Below, one piece after another: positions 20,012 through 30,648 of a stretch of DNA of 64,000 bases. The position numbers and the translations under genes are program-made. Numbering within the stretch: position 1 is the stretch's first letter; each line of letters opens with the position of its first letter. The notes below the pieces were generated by a model that made no database searches, was not told the origin of the DNA, and worked only from the letters and a program-made list of their open reading frames with translations. The DNA is from Rugamonas sp. (GTDB taxonomy: Bacteria > Pseudomonadota > Gammaproteobacteria > Burkholderiales > Burkholderiaceae_D), in the NCBI RefSeq assembly GCF_025354735.1, contig NZ_JANXMI010000134.1, positions 1 to 64,000 on the forward strand, written 5' to 3'.

Positions 20012-21010
20012 TTACCATTTCTTCTCGACTTCTTTGGCTTTTTCCTTCTGCGCCACCACGCGGGCGGCGTCCTCGGCCTGGCGCTCGACGGCTTGTTTCG
20101 CCGCCGCGACGCGCTGCTCCGCCGCCACCTGTTCGGCCGCCGCATGGTCCGCCGCCGCCGATTGCTGCGCCGTCTCGGCCGCCACCGCCGCCTCGATTTG
20201 CGTCTGCGCCTTGGCGCGCTTGCCATCCCACACGAAGCGGCTATGCTGGTTTTCCACAGACTTGCAGGCGGCGTCGGCCAAGTCCCAATACAGCTTGCCG
20301 GCGCTGGCGGCCGCGTCCGCGTAATGCCGGCCCTGATAACCCTGATCGGCGCTGGCGGCGATTTTTTCCAGCCGCGCCGCTTCGATGCGGGCGCTGGCCG
20401 TGTACTGGTCTTCGCACTCCTGCACCTTGTTCTGCGCCAGGCGCGAGCTGACCATGCCGGCCAGCGCCAGCAGCACCGCGCCGACGGCCAGCGCGGCGAA
20501 CACCGGATTGCGCCTGGCCTTGATCCGCATGCTGGCGGCGACGCTGCCCTCCAGGCTTTTTGCGATGCCGTCGAATTCGGCCAGCGCGCTGTCGTCGTTT
20601 TTATAAGCGTGCCGGGCGCGGTTCAGCACCTCCATGAATTTGCTGCGCCAGTCTTCGATATTCGGGTCGGGCTGCACGCTCTGGACGATCTTGGGCTGGA
20701 TGAAGAACATCAGCTGCCGCAAGTCGTCGCGCGAATTAGGGACCGGAAAGTCGCGGATCACGCGGGCCCGCTTGTCGGTGACCGCTTGCACGCGGTGGCG
20801 GCCCTTGATGCCCTTGTCGTCGACTTCGCGCTCGATCTCGTCGAAGCGCGCGACCAGGGCGGTGATCGAGCGGTTGGCGTCGACGTCGGTGAATTCATGG
20901 CCGCAAGACTGGCAGGCGGAAACAAACGCGCCCAGTTGCGCGCCGCAGCTCGGGCATTTGTTGACGCTGCCCTTTTTTTGAAAGACAGGCGTTTCTGGAG
21001 ACTGGTTCAT
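20012..21010 (-). CDS. Zinc-ribbon membrane protein of unknown function
   Basis: KCPSCGAQLGAFVSACQSCGHEF zinc ribbon, central TM segment, Ala-rich coiled coil C-terminus. Confidence 0.75.
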   Translation of the reverse strand: MNQSPETPVFQKKGSVNKCPSCGAQLGAFVSACQSCGHEFTDVDANRSITALVARFDEIEREVDDKGIKGRHRVQAVTDKRARVIRDFPVPNSRDDLRQLMFFIQPKIVQSVQPDPNIEDWRSKFMEVLNRARHAYKNDDSALAEFDGIAKSLEGSVAASMRIKARRNPVFAALAVGAVLLALAGMVSSRLAQNKVQECEDQYTASARIEAARLEKIAASADQGYQGRHYADAAASAGKLYWDLADAACKSVENQHSRFVWDGKRAKAQTQIEAAVAAETAQQSAAADHAAAEQVAAEQRVAAAKQAVERQAEDAARVVAQKEKAKEVEKKW

Positions 21011-21084
21011 AGCGTATTTTCTGAGAGGGAAACAAGGGCCCCGGCCGCCGCAGGGAAGCCGGGGCGGCCGGGGCGAGCCGAGCC

Positions 21085-21699
21085 TTAGCCGTTGAGCGCC
21101 TTGGTGGCGTCATCCGGCAACACGATCTTGTTGGCCTTGGCAAAATCTATCGACCGCTTCAGCGTATTTTTCAAGTTGGTGAGCGAGGTCGGCAGCGACT
21201 TCGCCACATACAGGGCCGCATCGCCCGCCGCGCCGATCGAGCTCACGCCCGGCTTGAAGTTCTGCACGTCGCCCGTCATGCCGGCGTAGGTTTTGACGCC
21301 CTTGACGAGGTCGATCACGCCGGCCACATACATCTTCTTGCTCTCCGCGCTCATGGCGACCTTCTCCGTGCCGAGCGCGTCCTCCAGCGTCTTGCTGCCT
21401 TCGGTCTGGACCAGGGCGGCGTCGCGCAGGCCATCCGTGGTGGCGCCGCTGGTCAGGTTTTTCGCCGCCAGCGCTTCGCGCTCGGCCGCGCTTTTCTTGC
21501 CCAGGGCGCTGAGCAGATGCACGTCCGCGCTCATCACTTGCTGGGTGCCGCCGACATAACTCTGCACCAGCGCTTCGGCCGAGACGCTGCTGCCGCCGCC
21601 GCCCATGGCCTTGCCCAGGCCACCGAGCTGGGCGAAGGAGGGCGCGGCCAGCGTCGCGATGGACAGGCACAGAACCGTGCCGACAAGTTGTTTGCTCAT
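21085..21699 (-). CDS. Secreted protein of unknown function
   Basis: Signal peptide MSKQLVGTVLCLSIATLAAPSFAQ; in operon order with SPFH cluster. Confidence 0.7.
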   Translation of the reverse strand: MSKQLVGTVLCLSIATLAAPSFAQLGGLGKAMGGGGSSVSAEALVQSYVGGTQQVMSADVHLLSALGKKSAAEREALAAKNLTSGATTDGLRDAALVQTEGSKTLEDALGTEKVAMSAESKKMYVAGVIDLVKGVKTYAGMTGDVQNFKPGVSSIGAAGDAALYVAKSLPTSLTNLKNTLKRSIDFAKANKIVLPDDATKALNG

Positions 21700-21798
21700 A
21701 ATTGCTACTCCCGCCGACTGAAAAAAGATGGAGCCCGCCCGTCAGCATAAAAAACGGCCCCAACGACCTGCCTATCTGTTTGCTTACCGGTGCAAGCC

Positions 21799-22833
21799 CT
21801 ATTGGATGCCGGCCGCGTTGAGCCGGCTGATGACTTCGCGCGCGGCGGCCTCGGCGGCCTTTTTCAAGCCCTGGTCGCGGGCCGTCGCATTGTCCGGCGC
21901 CACGCCATACCACTGCGTCAGCGGCACCGACGCCACTTCGCGCGGCAAGCCATTGCTCAGGTCCAGCACGCGGCCGGTCACGCCCACGCTCACGCGGACC
22001 ATGCCGGTGGCCGGATCGGGCGAGGGCGGCCCCGCGTCCAGCGTGGCGATCACCAGCAGCGGCACTTGCGCTTTCTTGAGCGTGGCGACGATGGCGCGCT
22101 GGGTGGCCGGCTGCAGGTCGTTGCCGGTCGAGAAATCCTTGTTGATCGATTTGAAATCGCGGTCGCTGATGACGTAGGCCGGATCGACCATCACAAAGCC
22201 GCCCTGGGAAAACAGGCTGCTGATGGCGGTGCCGACGTTGGCGATCGGCAGCAGCCGGTAGACGGTGTCGTCGGCCTTTTGCGTCGAGCTGCCGCCGGTT
22301 TCGACTTGCGCCGTGGCGCGCTGCGCGCCCCTGGCCGTGCCGCTAGCGTCGGCCTCGGCCTCGACGCGCTTGAGCACGCGCGCATCGAAGGAACGCACGC
22401 TGGCCGCCTCGCGCCCGACAAACAGATACACCAGCTGGGACTTGGCCGCGCTGCCGGCCTTGCCGGTATTGCTGGCGCCGCGCAGGGCGGTGCGCAGCCG
22501 GGCGACGTTCAAATCGATGCGCACGGCGATCGAGTATTTGTGGACGCTGGCCTGGTCCTGTTCATTGAGGATGGCGGTGTTGAAGATGAACTTGTCCAGG
22601 TTCTCCGCGACCTTGCCCTCGATGCTGTCGAAGTTTTGCGACTCGGACTCGCCGCTTTCAGCGAAATAGCGCTCCACCGCGGCCAGCTGGGCTTTGACAT
22701 AGGCCTGGTCCTTGACGTCCTGGGTCAAGCCGCCGGCGTAAGAGAGCGTGCCGACGCCCTTGGCCTGGATGACCTGGGCGTGCGCGTGGAGGGCGGACAG
22801 GCACAGCGCCGCCAGCAGCAGGATTTTTTTCAT
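21799..22833 (-). CDS. Secreted protein of unknown function (SPFH cluster)
   Basis: Start MKKILLLAALCLSALHAHAQ; overlaps the 22830..24047 stop by 4 nt. Confidence 0.7.
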   Translation of the reverse strand: MKKILLLAALCLSALHAHAQVIQAKGVGTLSYAGGLTQDVKDQAYVKAQLAAVERYFAESGESESQNFDSIEGKVAENLDKFIFNTAILNEQDQASVHKYSIAVRIDLNVARLRTALRGASNTGKAGSAAKSQLVYLFVGREAASVRSFDARVLKRVEAEADASGTARGAQRATAQVETGGSSTQKADDTVYRLLPIANVGTAISSLFSQGGFVMVDPAYVISDRDFKSINKDFSTGNDLQPATQRAIVATLKKAQVPLLVIATLDAGPPSPDPATGMVRVSVGVTGRVLDLSNGLPREVASVPLTQWYGVAPDNATARDQGLKKAAEAAAREVISRLNAAGIQ

Positions 22834-24047
22834 TTGCACGTTTCCAGGGTGGTACGGGCCGCCGCCATCTGCGGCTCGATCGGTTGCACGGAGGCGGCTG
22901 AGTCCAGCCATTTGGAGCCGGGCCGGCTCAAGGCGTCGGCAAACTTGGTGTACAGGCCGCGTATGGCGTCCTGATAGGCGGCGAAGTCGTCGCTGTTGAC
23001 CTGGCCGGCGGGCAGCACGGCCGTTTCGCCGTTTTTCAAATTGGTGGCGATGAAGGAGGTATTGAGCTGGGGTTCGAGAAAATTCAGCGTCATGAACGCG
23101 CCATACACATAGGTGGCGCTGACATCGGTTTCGGCGGTTTTAATCTTGGCGAATTTGTTCAGCTTGAGGTCGAACACATAATCGCCTTCGCCGAGTTTCA
23201 GTTTGATGTCGTCGCCGCTTTCCAGGCGCATGGACATGATGCCGCCGACGGCGTGGCCGATATTATTGGGCAGCATGGAAATGCCGAGGCGGGCGGCCAG
23301 CACCGAACCGAGCGAGTCGGCCAGCATCGCTTGCACGGCGGCCGGATGGGCGCGCATGGCGGCGGGAAACTGCGCCAGCGCTTCGGGGCTGATGTCGCTC
23401 TGGCGCACCTGCACCGTGTGCTTGCCCTCGCGCGGCGGCGTGGCCTGTTCCAGACAGCGGGCGAACTGGCTGATCAAGCCCCTGGCGTCGGGCCGGCGCA
23501 GCAAATTGTCGACAAAGCCGGCGATCCGCTCGCGGCTCGGCGGCTGCGGCGTGGCGTCGAACAGCGCCACGCTGACCGGACAACTGCGCACGATGGTTTG
23601 GCTCTTGTAGTCGAAAATAAGGGTATCGCCCCGTAAATTGACGAAGGTCTTGTAATAGCCGCCATAGTTCTCGGTGTCGACCGTCTCGCCGGTCAGCACC
23701 AGCACCGACATCAGGGCGCGATCGTTGCCCAGGCCCACCGCCGCACCGGGCGAAAACTGATAGGCGGCGTTCTTGATCGCGCCGGCCTGGCCGACCACCA
23801 GGCGCGAATAGCTGTTCGCGCCGCCGCCCCGGGCTTCCTGGTCGCGAAACAGCTTGAACGTGTAGGGAAAGCGCTCGGCGGCGCTTTGGAAGTCGCCGGA
23901 AAAAGCGAAGCCGGCGATCGATACGTCGGTGGCCGAGGCGCTCAGCGCCAGGCCGGACAAGACGGTAGCGGCGGCGACACGGCGCAGCAATGTCGCTGGA
24001 AACCAGCCCGGAAATGCACTTGCCTGTGTTGTGAAGGAGGAGGTCAC
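22830..24047 (-). CDS. Secreted protein of unknown function (SPFH cluster)
   Basis: Signal peptide VLSGLALSASATDVS; long ORF coupled to the downstream gene. Confidence 0.7.
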   Translation of the reverse strand: MTSSFTTQASAFPGWFPATLLRRVAAATVLSGLALSASATDVSIAGFAFSGDFQSAAERFPYTFKLFRDQEARGGGANSYSRLVVGQAGAIKNAAYQFSPGAAVGLGNDRALMSVLVLTGETVDTENYGGYYKTFVNLRGDTLIFDYKSQTIVRSCPVSVALFDATPQPPSRERIAGFVDNLLRRPDARGLISQFARCLEQATPPREGKHTVQVRQSDISPEALAQFPAAMRAHPAAVQAMLADSLGSVLAARLGISMLPNNIGHAVGGIMSMRLESGDDIKLKLGEGDYVFDLKLNKFAKIKTAETDVSATYVYGAFMTLNFLEPQLNTSFIATNLKNGETAVLPAGQVNSDDFAAYQDAIRGLYTKFADALSRPGSKWLDSAASVQPIEPQMAAARTTLETCK

Positions 24048-24314
24048 GCTGGTCTCTATGGTTGCGATAACGTTCTTAATTTTAGTGCAGTCTAATCACA
24101 AAAATGCGATTGTGCAATAAAATAAAATACCGCTTCGCAACAAACCCATCTATTTCCCCATTGCGGGCCGCCAATAATTCCGCCTTCTCCGCCTTGTTTT
24201 GCTTGGTTTTGCCTTGCTGGGCCGCAGCGTCATTTCACCTATCCCCATGCAGGGCTGGAATCCGCGCGATCTCTTAAAGATTTTTTATTTATCTATACAA
24301 AATGCATAACGATT

Positions 24315-24347
24315 TATACTATATAAATAATATATACTATATAAATA
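24315..24347. repeat. 15-bp direct repeat TATACTATATAAATA, 18-bp period, in SDR upstream region
   Basis: 24315-24329 and 24333-24347 identical. Confidence 0.85.
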
Positions 24348-24479
24348 GTATAAACCGTTTATTTTCATCCAGAAAAATTCTTCAACTCGATCGATTTTTT
24401 TGTCATCAGTATGCGAATTAGCGCACAGTGTGTCGCCGAAAAAGCGCGAAAAATGGCAGTTCACACTGAGAAAGGACGA

Positions 24480-25481
24480 ATGATGGATAACCCTAATTCC
24501 TCGCGTCGCGCCTTGATCGGCGCGGCGGCTTCCGGCCTGCTGGGGGCGGCGATGGCCCCTGCCGGCGCGCAACAAGCTGCCAGCGCCGACGCCGCTCCCC
24601 GGCCGCCCGCCGATCCGGTCAGCGCCTATCCGGCGCCGCCATTTCCTTTTCAACAGCAACCGTGGCCCGGCCTGGTCGGTAAAATGTCGCCGCGCCCGGA
24701 CCATGGCGAAACCAGCTACAAGGGCTCGGGCCGGCTCAAGGGGCGCAAAGCGCTGTTGACGGGCGGCGACTCCGGCATCGGCCGCGCCGCCGCCATCGCC
24801 TACGCGCGCGAAGGCGCCGACGTGGCCATCAGCTATCTGCCGGCCGAGGAAGCGGATGCGCGCGAAGTGGTGGCGCTGATCCGCGCCGAGGGCCGCAAGG
24901 CGGTCGCCATTCCCGGCGACATCAAGGATGAAGCGTTCTGCAAGAAGCTGGTGGCCGATGCCGCGCGCGAGCTCGGCGGGCTGGACATCCTGGTCAACAA
25001 CGCCGCCCGCCAATTCTCGCGCGACTCCATCCTCGACATCACCACCGCCCAGTTCGACGAAACCTTCAAGACCAATGTATATGCGATGTTCTGGATCACC
25101 AAGGCCGCCGTGCCCCTGCTCAAACCGGGCGCCACCATCATCAACACGGCCTCCGTCAACGCCTACAATCCGGGCGAGAACATCATCGACTACGCCGCCA
25201 CCAAGGGCGCGATCATGATTTTCACCAAGGGACTGGCCAAGCAGCTGGCGACAAAAGGCATCCGGGTCAACGCGGTGGCGCCGGGACCGTTCTGGACGCC
25301 TTTGCAGGTGACGGGCGGCCAGCCGCCGGAAAAGCTGCCGGAATTCGGCGCCGATACGCCGATGAAGCGGCCGGGCCAGCCGGCCGAGCTGGCGGCCGTT
25401 TACGTACTGCTGGCGTCCAATGAATCGAGCTATGCCACCGGCCAGGTGTATGGCGCCGTCGGCGGCGAGGGCGGTCCGTGA
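24480..25481 (+). CDS. SDR family oxidoreductase
   Basis: [52 protein letters not shown] catalytic YxxxK. Confidence 0.93.
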   Translation: MMDNPNSSRRALIGAAASGLLGAAMAPAGAQQAASADAAPRPPADPVSAYPAPPFPFQQQPWPGLVGKMSPRPDHGETSYKGSGRLKGRKALLTGGDSGIGRAAAIAYAREGADVAISYLPAEEADAREVVALIRAEGRKAVAIPGDIKDEAFCKKLVADAARELGGLDILVNNAARQFSRDSILDITTAQFDETFKTNVYAMFWITKAAVPLLKPGATIINTASVNAYNPGENIIDYAATKGAIMIFTKGLAKQLATKGIRVNAVAPGPFWTPLQVTGGQPPEKLPEFGADTPMKRPGQPAELAAVYVLLASNESSYATGQVYGAVGGEGGP

Positions 25482-25582
25482 CGACTTCCTCGCCGGCCGC
25501 AAGCTGGCCGGCCATCGCTGATCCCTGGCGCCGGCGTGCCTGGACGGTCGATTGCCGGGGTCCATTTTTGGCGGTAAGGAAT

Positions 25583-26590
25583 ATGCAAAAGCTTATTGTG
25601 ATCGGTGCGTCGGCGGGGGGCGTGAACGCACTGACGAGCGTTACGTCGGCCCTGCCCGCCAACTTGCGCGCCACCGTGCTGATCGTCATGCACATAGGCG
25701 CGCGCCGCAGCCTGCTGCCCGAGATCTTGCAAAAGCTGTGTCCCTTGCCGGTCAAGCACGCCGAAGACTGCCTTCCCCTGCTGCCGGGCCAGGTGCTGAT
25801 CGCGCCGCCGGACCGCCATCTGACCGTGGAAATTCACGACGGCCAGCCCAGGGCGCGACTGTGGCGCGGCCCCAAGGAACACTACACCCGCCCGGCCATC
25901 GATCCCCTGTTTCGCTCGGCCGCCGCGGCGTTCGACGGCCTCGTGATCGCCGCCATCCTGACCGGTTATCTCGACGACGGCACGGCCGGCTTGCACGCGG
26001 TAAAAACTTGCGGCGGCTATGCCATCGTTCAAGATCCGAAAGACGCGCAGGTGCCCGACATGCCGGCCAGCGCGCTCAGCTATGTCACGGTCGACAATGT
26101 GCTGCCGCTGTGCGAGATCGGGCCGATGTTGACGGCCCTGGCCGCACACGCGCCGCAATGGCCCGCCGGCGCCGGCGTCGGCGCGGCGGACCGGAAACCC
26201 CAACCGCCCGAATGGATGAGGGTGGAAAACCGCTATGTGCGAGGCGTGGGCGACATCGAGGATTTACAGCGCATCGGCATCCCGTCCGGCTATACCTGTC
26301 CCGAGTGCAATGGCGCCCTGTGGAAACTGAATGACGTCATCCCGCCGCGCTTCCGCTGCCATACGGGCCATAGTTTTTCCGCCCGCGTGCTGGCCGAACT
26401 GCAAGATGACACAGTCGAAGCGGCGCTGTGGTCGTCGCTCAGGGCCTTGCAGGAAAAAGCCCGCATGGTGCAGGAACTGTTTGAAGACGCGGCGGTGCTA
26501 CAAGACCCGGAATCGAAGGAGCGCCATCGCCAGCATGCGCTGAAGCTGCAAGCGGATATCGCTACGCTGCACGCCCTGTTGTCCAAATAA
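25583..26590 (+). CDS. CheB-type methylesterase domain protein lacking receiver, with C-terminal CxxC extension
   Basis: IVIGASAGGVNALTSV, ILTGYLDDGTAGL; C-terminal CPECNGALWKLNDVIPPRFRCHTGHSFSA. Confidence 0.9.
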   Translation: MQKLIVIGASAGGVNALTSVTSALPANLRATVLIVMHIGARRSLLPEILQKLCPLPVKHAEDCLPLLPGQVLIAPPDRHLTVEIHDGQPRARLWRGPKEHYTRPAIDPLFRSAAAAFDGLVIAAILTGYLDDGTAGLHAVKTCGGYAIVQDPKDAQVPDMPASALSYVTVDNVLPLCEIGPMLTALAAHAPQWPAGAGVGAADRKPQPPEWMRVENRYVRGVGDIEDLQRIGIPSGYTCPECNGALWKLNDVIPPRFRCHTGHSFSARVLAELQDDTVEAALWSSLRALQEKARMVQELFEDAAVLQDPESKERHRQHALKLQADIATLHALLSK

Positions 26591-26592
26591 AC

Positions 26593-27054
26593 TTAGGGCG
26601 TAGCTGTCGCCTTGGGCTGCCAAAGCTCGATCTTGTTGCCCTCCGGGTCTAGCAGCCAGGCGAATCGCCCGGTCGCGTCATCGCTGCGCTTGAGGACCGA
26701 GACGCCTTTCGCCTCCAGGCGTGCGATAAACGCGTCCATGTCGTCGACGGCGTAATTAATCATGAACGCGCTGGCCGATGGCGCAAAGTAGCTCGTCGAG
26801 GCGGGCAGCACATTCCACACCACCGCCGGCGGATGCTGCGGAGCGTCATAGCGCAGCACCGCGCCGCCCCAGGCTTGCAACGGCAGGCCGAGCACATCGC
26901 GGTACCACGCCACCAGTGCTTTTTGATCTTTCGCTTTGAGGAATATACCGCCGAGCCCGGTGATATGTCCGACCGGCTCGGACGGCGCCGGCTCCGCCGC
27001 CCGCACCAGCAAAGGCAGGACCAAACTACACGCAAAAACCCATCGTATCGACAT
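26593..27054 (-). CDS. VOC/glyoxalase family protein with signal peptide
   Basis: GLGGIFLKAKDQKALVAWYRDVLGLPLQAWGGAVL ... RFAWLLDPEGNKIELWQP. Confidence 0.9.
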   Translation of the reverse strand: MSIRWVFACSLVLPLLVRAAEPAPSEPVGHITGLGGIFLKAKDQKALVAWYRDVLGLPLQAWGGAVLRYDAPQHPPAVVWNVLPASTSYFAPSASAFMINYAVDDMDAFIARLEAKGVSVLKRSDDATGRFAWLLDPEGNKIELWQPKATATP

Positions 27055-27259
27055 TGATAGCCCTCCCATTAGTGTCTCTTATTATATGTTCGTTTGCTGC
27101 GTTGACACTGGCGTTGGCGTCCGGCGCCATCCTATCCATCAGCGGCGCGGCTATTTTTGGACAGTGACAATGCGCGTATGTTCACCGTCGGGAAAGTGCT
27201 AAATTGAGAGGCTGCCCAGTCCCTGTCATTTCCCTCAAACAAACCAGCGGGAGGATATC

Positions 27260-29011
27260 GTGCGATTTTCTGACATCGGCATTAGCCGCAAACTCTATCT
27301 CGGCTTCGGCTCGGTAGTCATTATCCTCGCGGTACTGCTGGCGACGGCCTACACCAACTTTTCGCGGCTGGCGCAGGCCAACGGCTGGAACAACCACACC
27401 CACGAAGTGATGGCGGAAACCAAGACCATCCTGGAAAGCCTGCTCAATATGGAAACCGGCGAGCGCGGCTACGCGCTCACCGGCGAAGAAGCCTCGCAGG
27501 GACCGCTCACCGCCGGCCGGGCCGATTTCACCACGCACCTGGAACAGGCGCGCAAGCTGACGTCGGACAATCCGGCCCAACAAGATCGTCTGCAACGCTT
27601 GCAGCAGGCCGAGCAGAACTGGTACGGCCAGGCGGTCGAGCCGGCGCTGGCGCTGCGGCACAAGGCCAACGACGGCGCCTCCATCGACCCGCTGCTGGTC
27701 TTCGAGCGCGAAGGCCACGGTCGCGCGGGCATGGACGCCATGCGCGTCATGCTCAAGGAAATCGGCGGCGCCGAGGAAGGGCTGCTGGTGCAGCGCGCCG
27801 CCGACGCCATCTCGCTGCAAAACCTCACCGCCAACACGCTGATCTTCGGCGGCCTGCTGACCATCGCGCTGGCCGGCGTGCTGGCGTGGATACTGAGCCG
27901 CAGCATCGTGCTGCCGCTGGAACACGCGGTCCGCATCGCGCGCACCGTCGCCTCGGGTGACCTGACCAGCGACATCCAGTCCGACTCGCGCGACGAGACC
28001 GGCCAGATGTTGCAGGCGCTGGGCGAGATGAACCGCAGTTTGGTCGACATCGTCGGCGAAGTGCGGCGCGGCACGGACACCATCGCCACCGCCACCAGCG
28101 AAATCGCGCGCGGCAACCAGGACTTGTCTTCGCGCACCGAGCAGCAAGCCAGTTCGCTGGAGGAGACGGCGTCGTCGATGGAGCAGCTCACCGGCACCGT
28201 CAAGCAAAACGCCGACAATGCGCGCCAGGCCAACAAGCTGGCGGCGTCGGCCTCGGAAGTGGCGGTCAAGGGCGGCGACGTGGTGGCGCAGGTGGTGCAG
28301 ACCATGAGCTCGATCAGCGACTCGTCCAAGAATATCGTCGACATCATCGGCGTGATCGACGGCATCGCCTTCCAGACCAATATCCTGGCGCTGAACGCGG
28401 CGGTGGAAGCGGCGCGCGCGGGCGAGCAGGGCCGCGGCTTCGCCGTCGTCGCCACCGAGGTGCGCAATTTGGCGCAGCGCTCGGCGGCGGCCGCCAGGGA
28501 AATCAAGACCTTGATCGGCAGTTCGGTGGAAAAGGTGGAAGCGGGCAGCAAGCTGGTCGAGCAGGCCGGCGACACGATGACGGAAATCGTCGACAGCGTC
28601 CGCCGCGTCACCGACATCATGCAAGAAATCGCATCGGCCAGCGAGGAGCAGATCGCCGGTATCGAGCAGATCAACCAGGCCATCAGCCAGATGGACAATG
28701 TGACCCAGCAAAATGCCGCGCTGGTCGAGCAGGCGGCCGCCGCCGCCGAAGCCTTGCAGGATCAGGCGGTCAACCAGGCGCGGGTGGTCGGCGTGTTCAA
28801 GCTCGATGGCCGCGATACCCACGACAAGCCGCCCGCCGCGCGGCCGCTGCTCAAGCCCGTGCCCAAGGCGGCGCCGGCGCTCCAGCGTCCGGCGTCCAAG
28901 CCGGCCCGGCCCGCGCCCGCGCCCGCGCCGGCCAAGCGCGCGCTGCAGCGCAAGGTCGTCAGCGCGAAGGCGGCGGTCAAGGCCGAGGCGGATGGTTGGG
29001 AAGAATTCTAG
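27260..29011 (+). CDS. Methyl-accepting chemotaxis protein
   Basis: 4HB/CHASE3-like sensor, HAMP, MCP core [41 protein letters not shown] and C-terminal WEEF pentapeptide-like end. Confidence 0.95.
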   Translation: MRFSDIGISRKLYLGFGSVVIILAVLLATAYTNFSRLAQANGWNNHTHEVMAETKTILESLLNMETGERGYALTGEEASQGPLTAGRADFTTHLEQARKLTSDNPAQQDRLQRLQQAEQNWYGQAVEPALALRHKANDGASIDPLLVFEREGHGRAGMDAMRVMLKEIGGAEEGLLVQRAADAISLQNLTANTLIFGGLLTIALAGVLAWILSRSIVLPLEHAVRIARTVASGDLTSDIQSDSRDETGQMLQALGEMNRSLVDIVGEVRRGTDTIATATSEIARGNQDLSSRTEQQASSLEETASSMEQLTGTVKQNADNARQANKLAASASEVAVKGGDVVAQVVQTMSSISDSSKNIVDIIGVIDGIAFQTNILALNAAVEAARAGEQGRGFAVVATEVRNLAQRSAAAAREIKTLIGSSVEKVEAGSKLVEQAGDTMTEIVDSVRRVTDIMQEIASASEEQIAGIEQINQAISQMDNVTQQNAALVEQAAAAAEALQDQAVNQARVVGVFKLDGRDTHDKPPAARPLLKPVPKAAPALQRPASKPARPAPAPAPAKRALQRKVVSAKAAVKAEADGWEEF

Positions 29012-29412
29012 ATGGCATGTATTCTCGCCAAATATCATCGTAAATGAGCCAAGGGCAAGAATCGATACTGTCGGGCCAGGCGGCTTTTTCGCCGGCTACA
29101 GATCCTGGGTCCCGCTCCCGACCAACTCGACGCCACGATGGCAATTGTCGCCAGCATCCTTTAATTGACGGCTGCCGACCTGGAACTGTCAAGTGTCGAA
29201 CAACTGGGCGCGCAGGCGGGCGCGATCTTTGGACGCATCGCCAACGTCGACGGCGACACCACCGACATATTTTCCCCGTTCCTACGGTGTGCCTGGCACG
29301 AACGCCAGTTGCTGGTCGACCTGCCGGCGGTGTGAGAGGCGTGGATGGGGGCGCGCCCGGCGTTCCTGCTGCGCCGGTCCCCAGGGGCGCCACCGCCAAG
29401 CCCCGGGCCGCG

Positions 29413-29886
29413 CTAGACACGATGGTCGTAGACGAATTGCCGAACGCGCTCGGACGTGATTAAGGCCGCGTCGGGATGGGCCGGATTGATCAACACATTG
29501 TCTTCCTCGTTGATGATCACCGACGGCACCACCAGCAGTGCTGAAGCACCTCCCGCCAACCAGGCCGAGCCAATCGAACGAGAGATCATGCCTTCGGGAA
29601 CTACATTCCAGCCGACCGGCAAAGGACGGGGCGTAACCACGCGCGCCGCCCACACCGCGTCCAGCACGTCGATGCGCACCGGGATACGGTTCCACGGCAG
29701 CATCATCCCTTTTGCGAAGTGGGCGCGGGTTTCCCAGGCCGCCAGCGAAATCGATGTAGCAGCGTAGGTCACATGCTCGCCGGCGTGGTTCCATCGCGAC
29801 CCGCCGCTGGCGGCTCCCTTGCCGGCCATGTCTTCCGCTGTATAGCTGGTGGTGTCCGAGGCGATGCGCCACAGGCTGACCGTCAT
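29413..29886 (-). CDS. RES domain toxin (type II TA)
   Basis: MTVSLWRIASDTTSYTAEDMAGKGAASGGSRWNHAGEHVTYAATSISLAAWET, RES family R/Y/E layout; overlaps antitoxin. Confidence 0.9.
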   Translation of the reverse strand: MTVSLWRIASDTTSYTAEDMAGKGAASGGSRWNHAGEHVTYAATSISLAAWETRAHFAKGMMLPWNRIPVRIDVLDAVWAARVVTPRPLPVGWNVVPEGMISRSIGSAWLAGGASALLVVPSVIINEEDNVLINPAHPDAALITSERVRQFVYDHRV

Positions 29887-30506
29887 GCTGCCAGCCCGCC
29901 GCGCATACGCTCCAGTACTTGCTCAACCGCGCGCTGCCCTTCGGGATTGCGTAACATGTCGGCCGGCGTCTTGTTCCCCAGTTCAGGCAGCTTTTCATGG
30001 ACCCAGCGCGCAAACCAAGCTTCCAGGTCAAAGGTTTTCATCTGCTCCGGGTCGCCGCTCTCGTCCAGCATCCTGCTCAAGGTGGCCAGCAGGCGCAAGT
30101 AGGCCATGATGCGATGCCCAGCAACGTCAGGCAGCGGCCTGTTGGCGGCTTCGTTGCGCACAAAGGTAGTCTGCGACACACCAGCCAGGCCCATGATCAC
30201 GGAAGCCGGTTCGCCGGTGGCCTTGGCAATCATCTTGACGACGTCGGTTGGCACCCCGGCTTCCACAGCGTCATACAGCTGAACGCCTGGCGCCTCGCGC
30301 ACCCGCTCCACCAGCGCCCTGAGCTGGAGCAGCGAGGTTTTCCCGACACTGCCGGCCTGCCCCATTTGTTTGGCCCACAGAAAATGTATCTTGCTTGCAG
30401 CGGGTTGCGTACGCTCCGCTACGCCCTTGACTGCCAGTTTCCCCGCTGCCCGCCGGCTCCGGTGCGGCACCTTCATTTCACTCGTTGCGGCCATGCTGGC
30501 ACCCAT
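29883..30506 (-). CDS. Xre/MbcA/ParS-type (DUF2384) antitoxin
   Basis: LAGVSQTTFVRNEAANRPLPDVAGHRIMAYLRLLATLSRMLDESGDPEQMKTFDLEAWFARWVHEKLPELGNKTPADMLRNPEG. Confidence 0.9.
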   Translation of the reverse strand: MGASMAATSEMKVPHRSRRAAGKLAVKGVAERTQPAASKIHFLWAKQMGQAGSVGKTSLLQLRALVERVREAPGVQLYDAVEAGVPTDVVKMIAKATGEPASVIMGLAGVSQTTFVRNEAANRPLPDVAGHRIMAYLRLLATLSRMLDESGDPEQMKTFDLEAWFARWVHEKLPELGNKTPADMLRNPEGQRAVEQVLERMRGGLAA

Positions 30507-30648
30507 TTGGTTAAATTGTGACAGTCAAATGGTAATCCATAAAACAGCAAGGCTCAATACGTAATTTCGGGGCCGCCTCCTGCTGGGCATCAGTGGGTCA
30601 AGGGTTACCATTAGTGCATCGCCTGCTTTCTTTGATTTCTGCCGAAGT

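Noticed and set aside
29044-29463. Overlapping ORFs between the chemoreceptor and RES toxin
   Set aside because: No consistent frame or motif support; looks like non-coding or decayed sequence.
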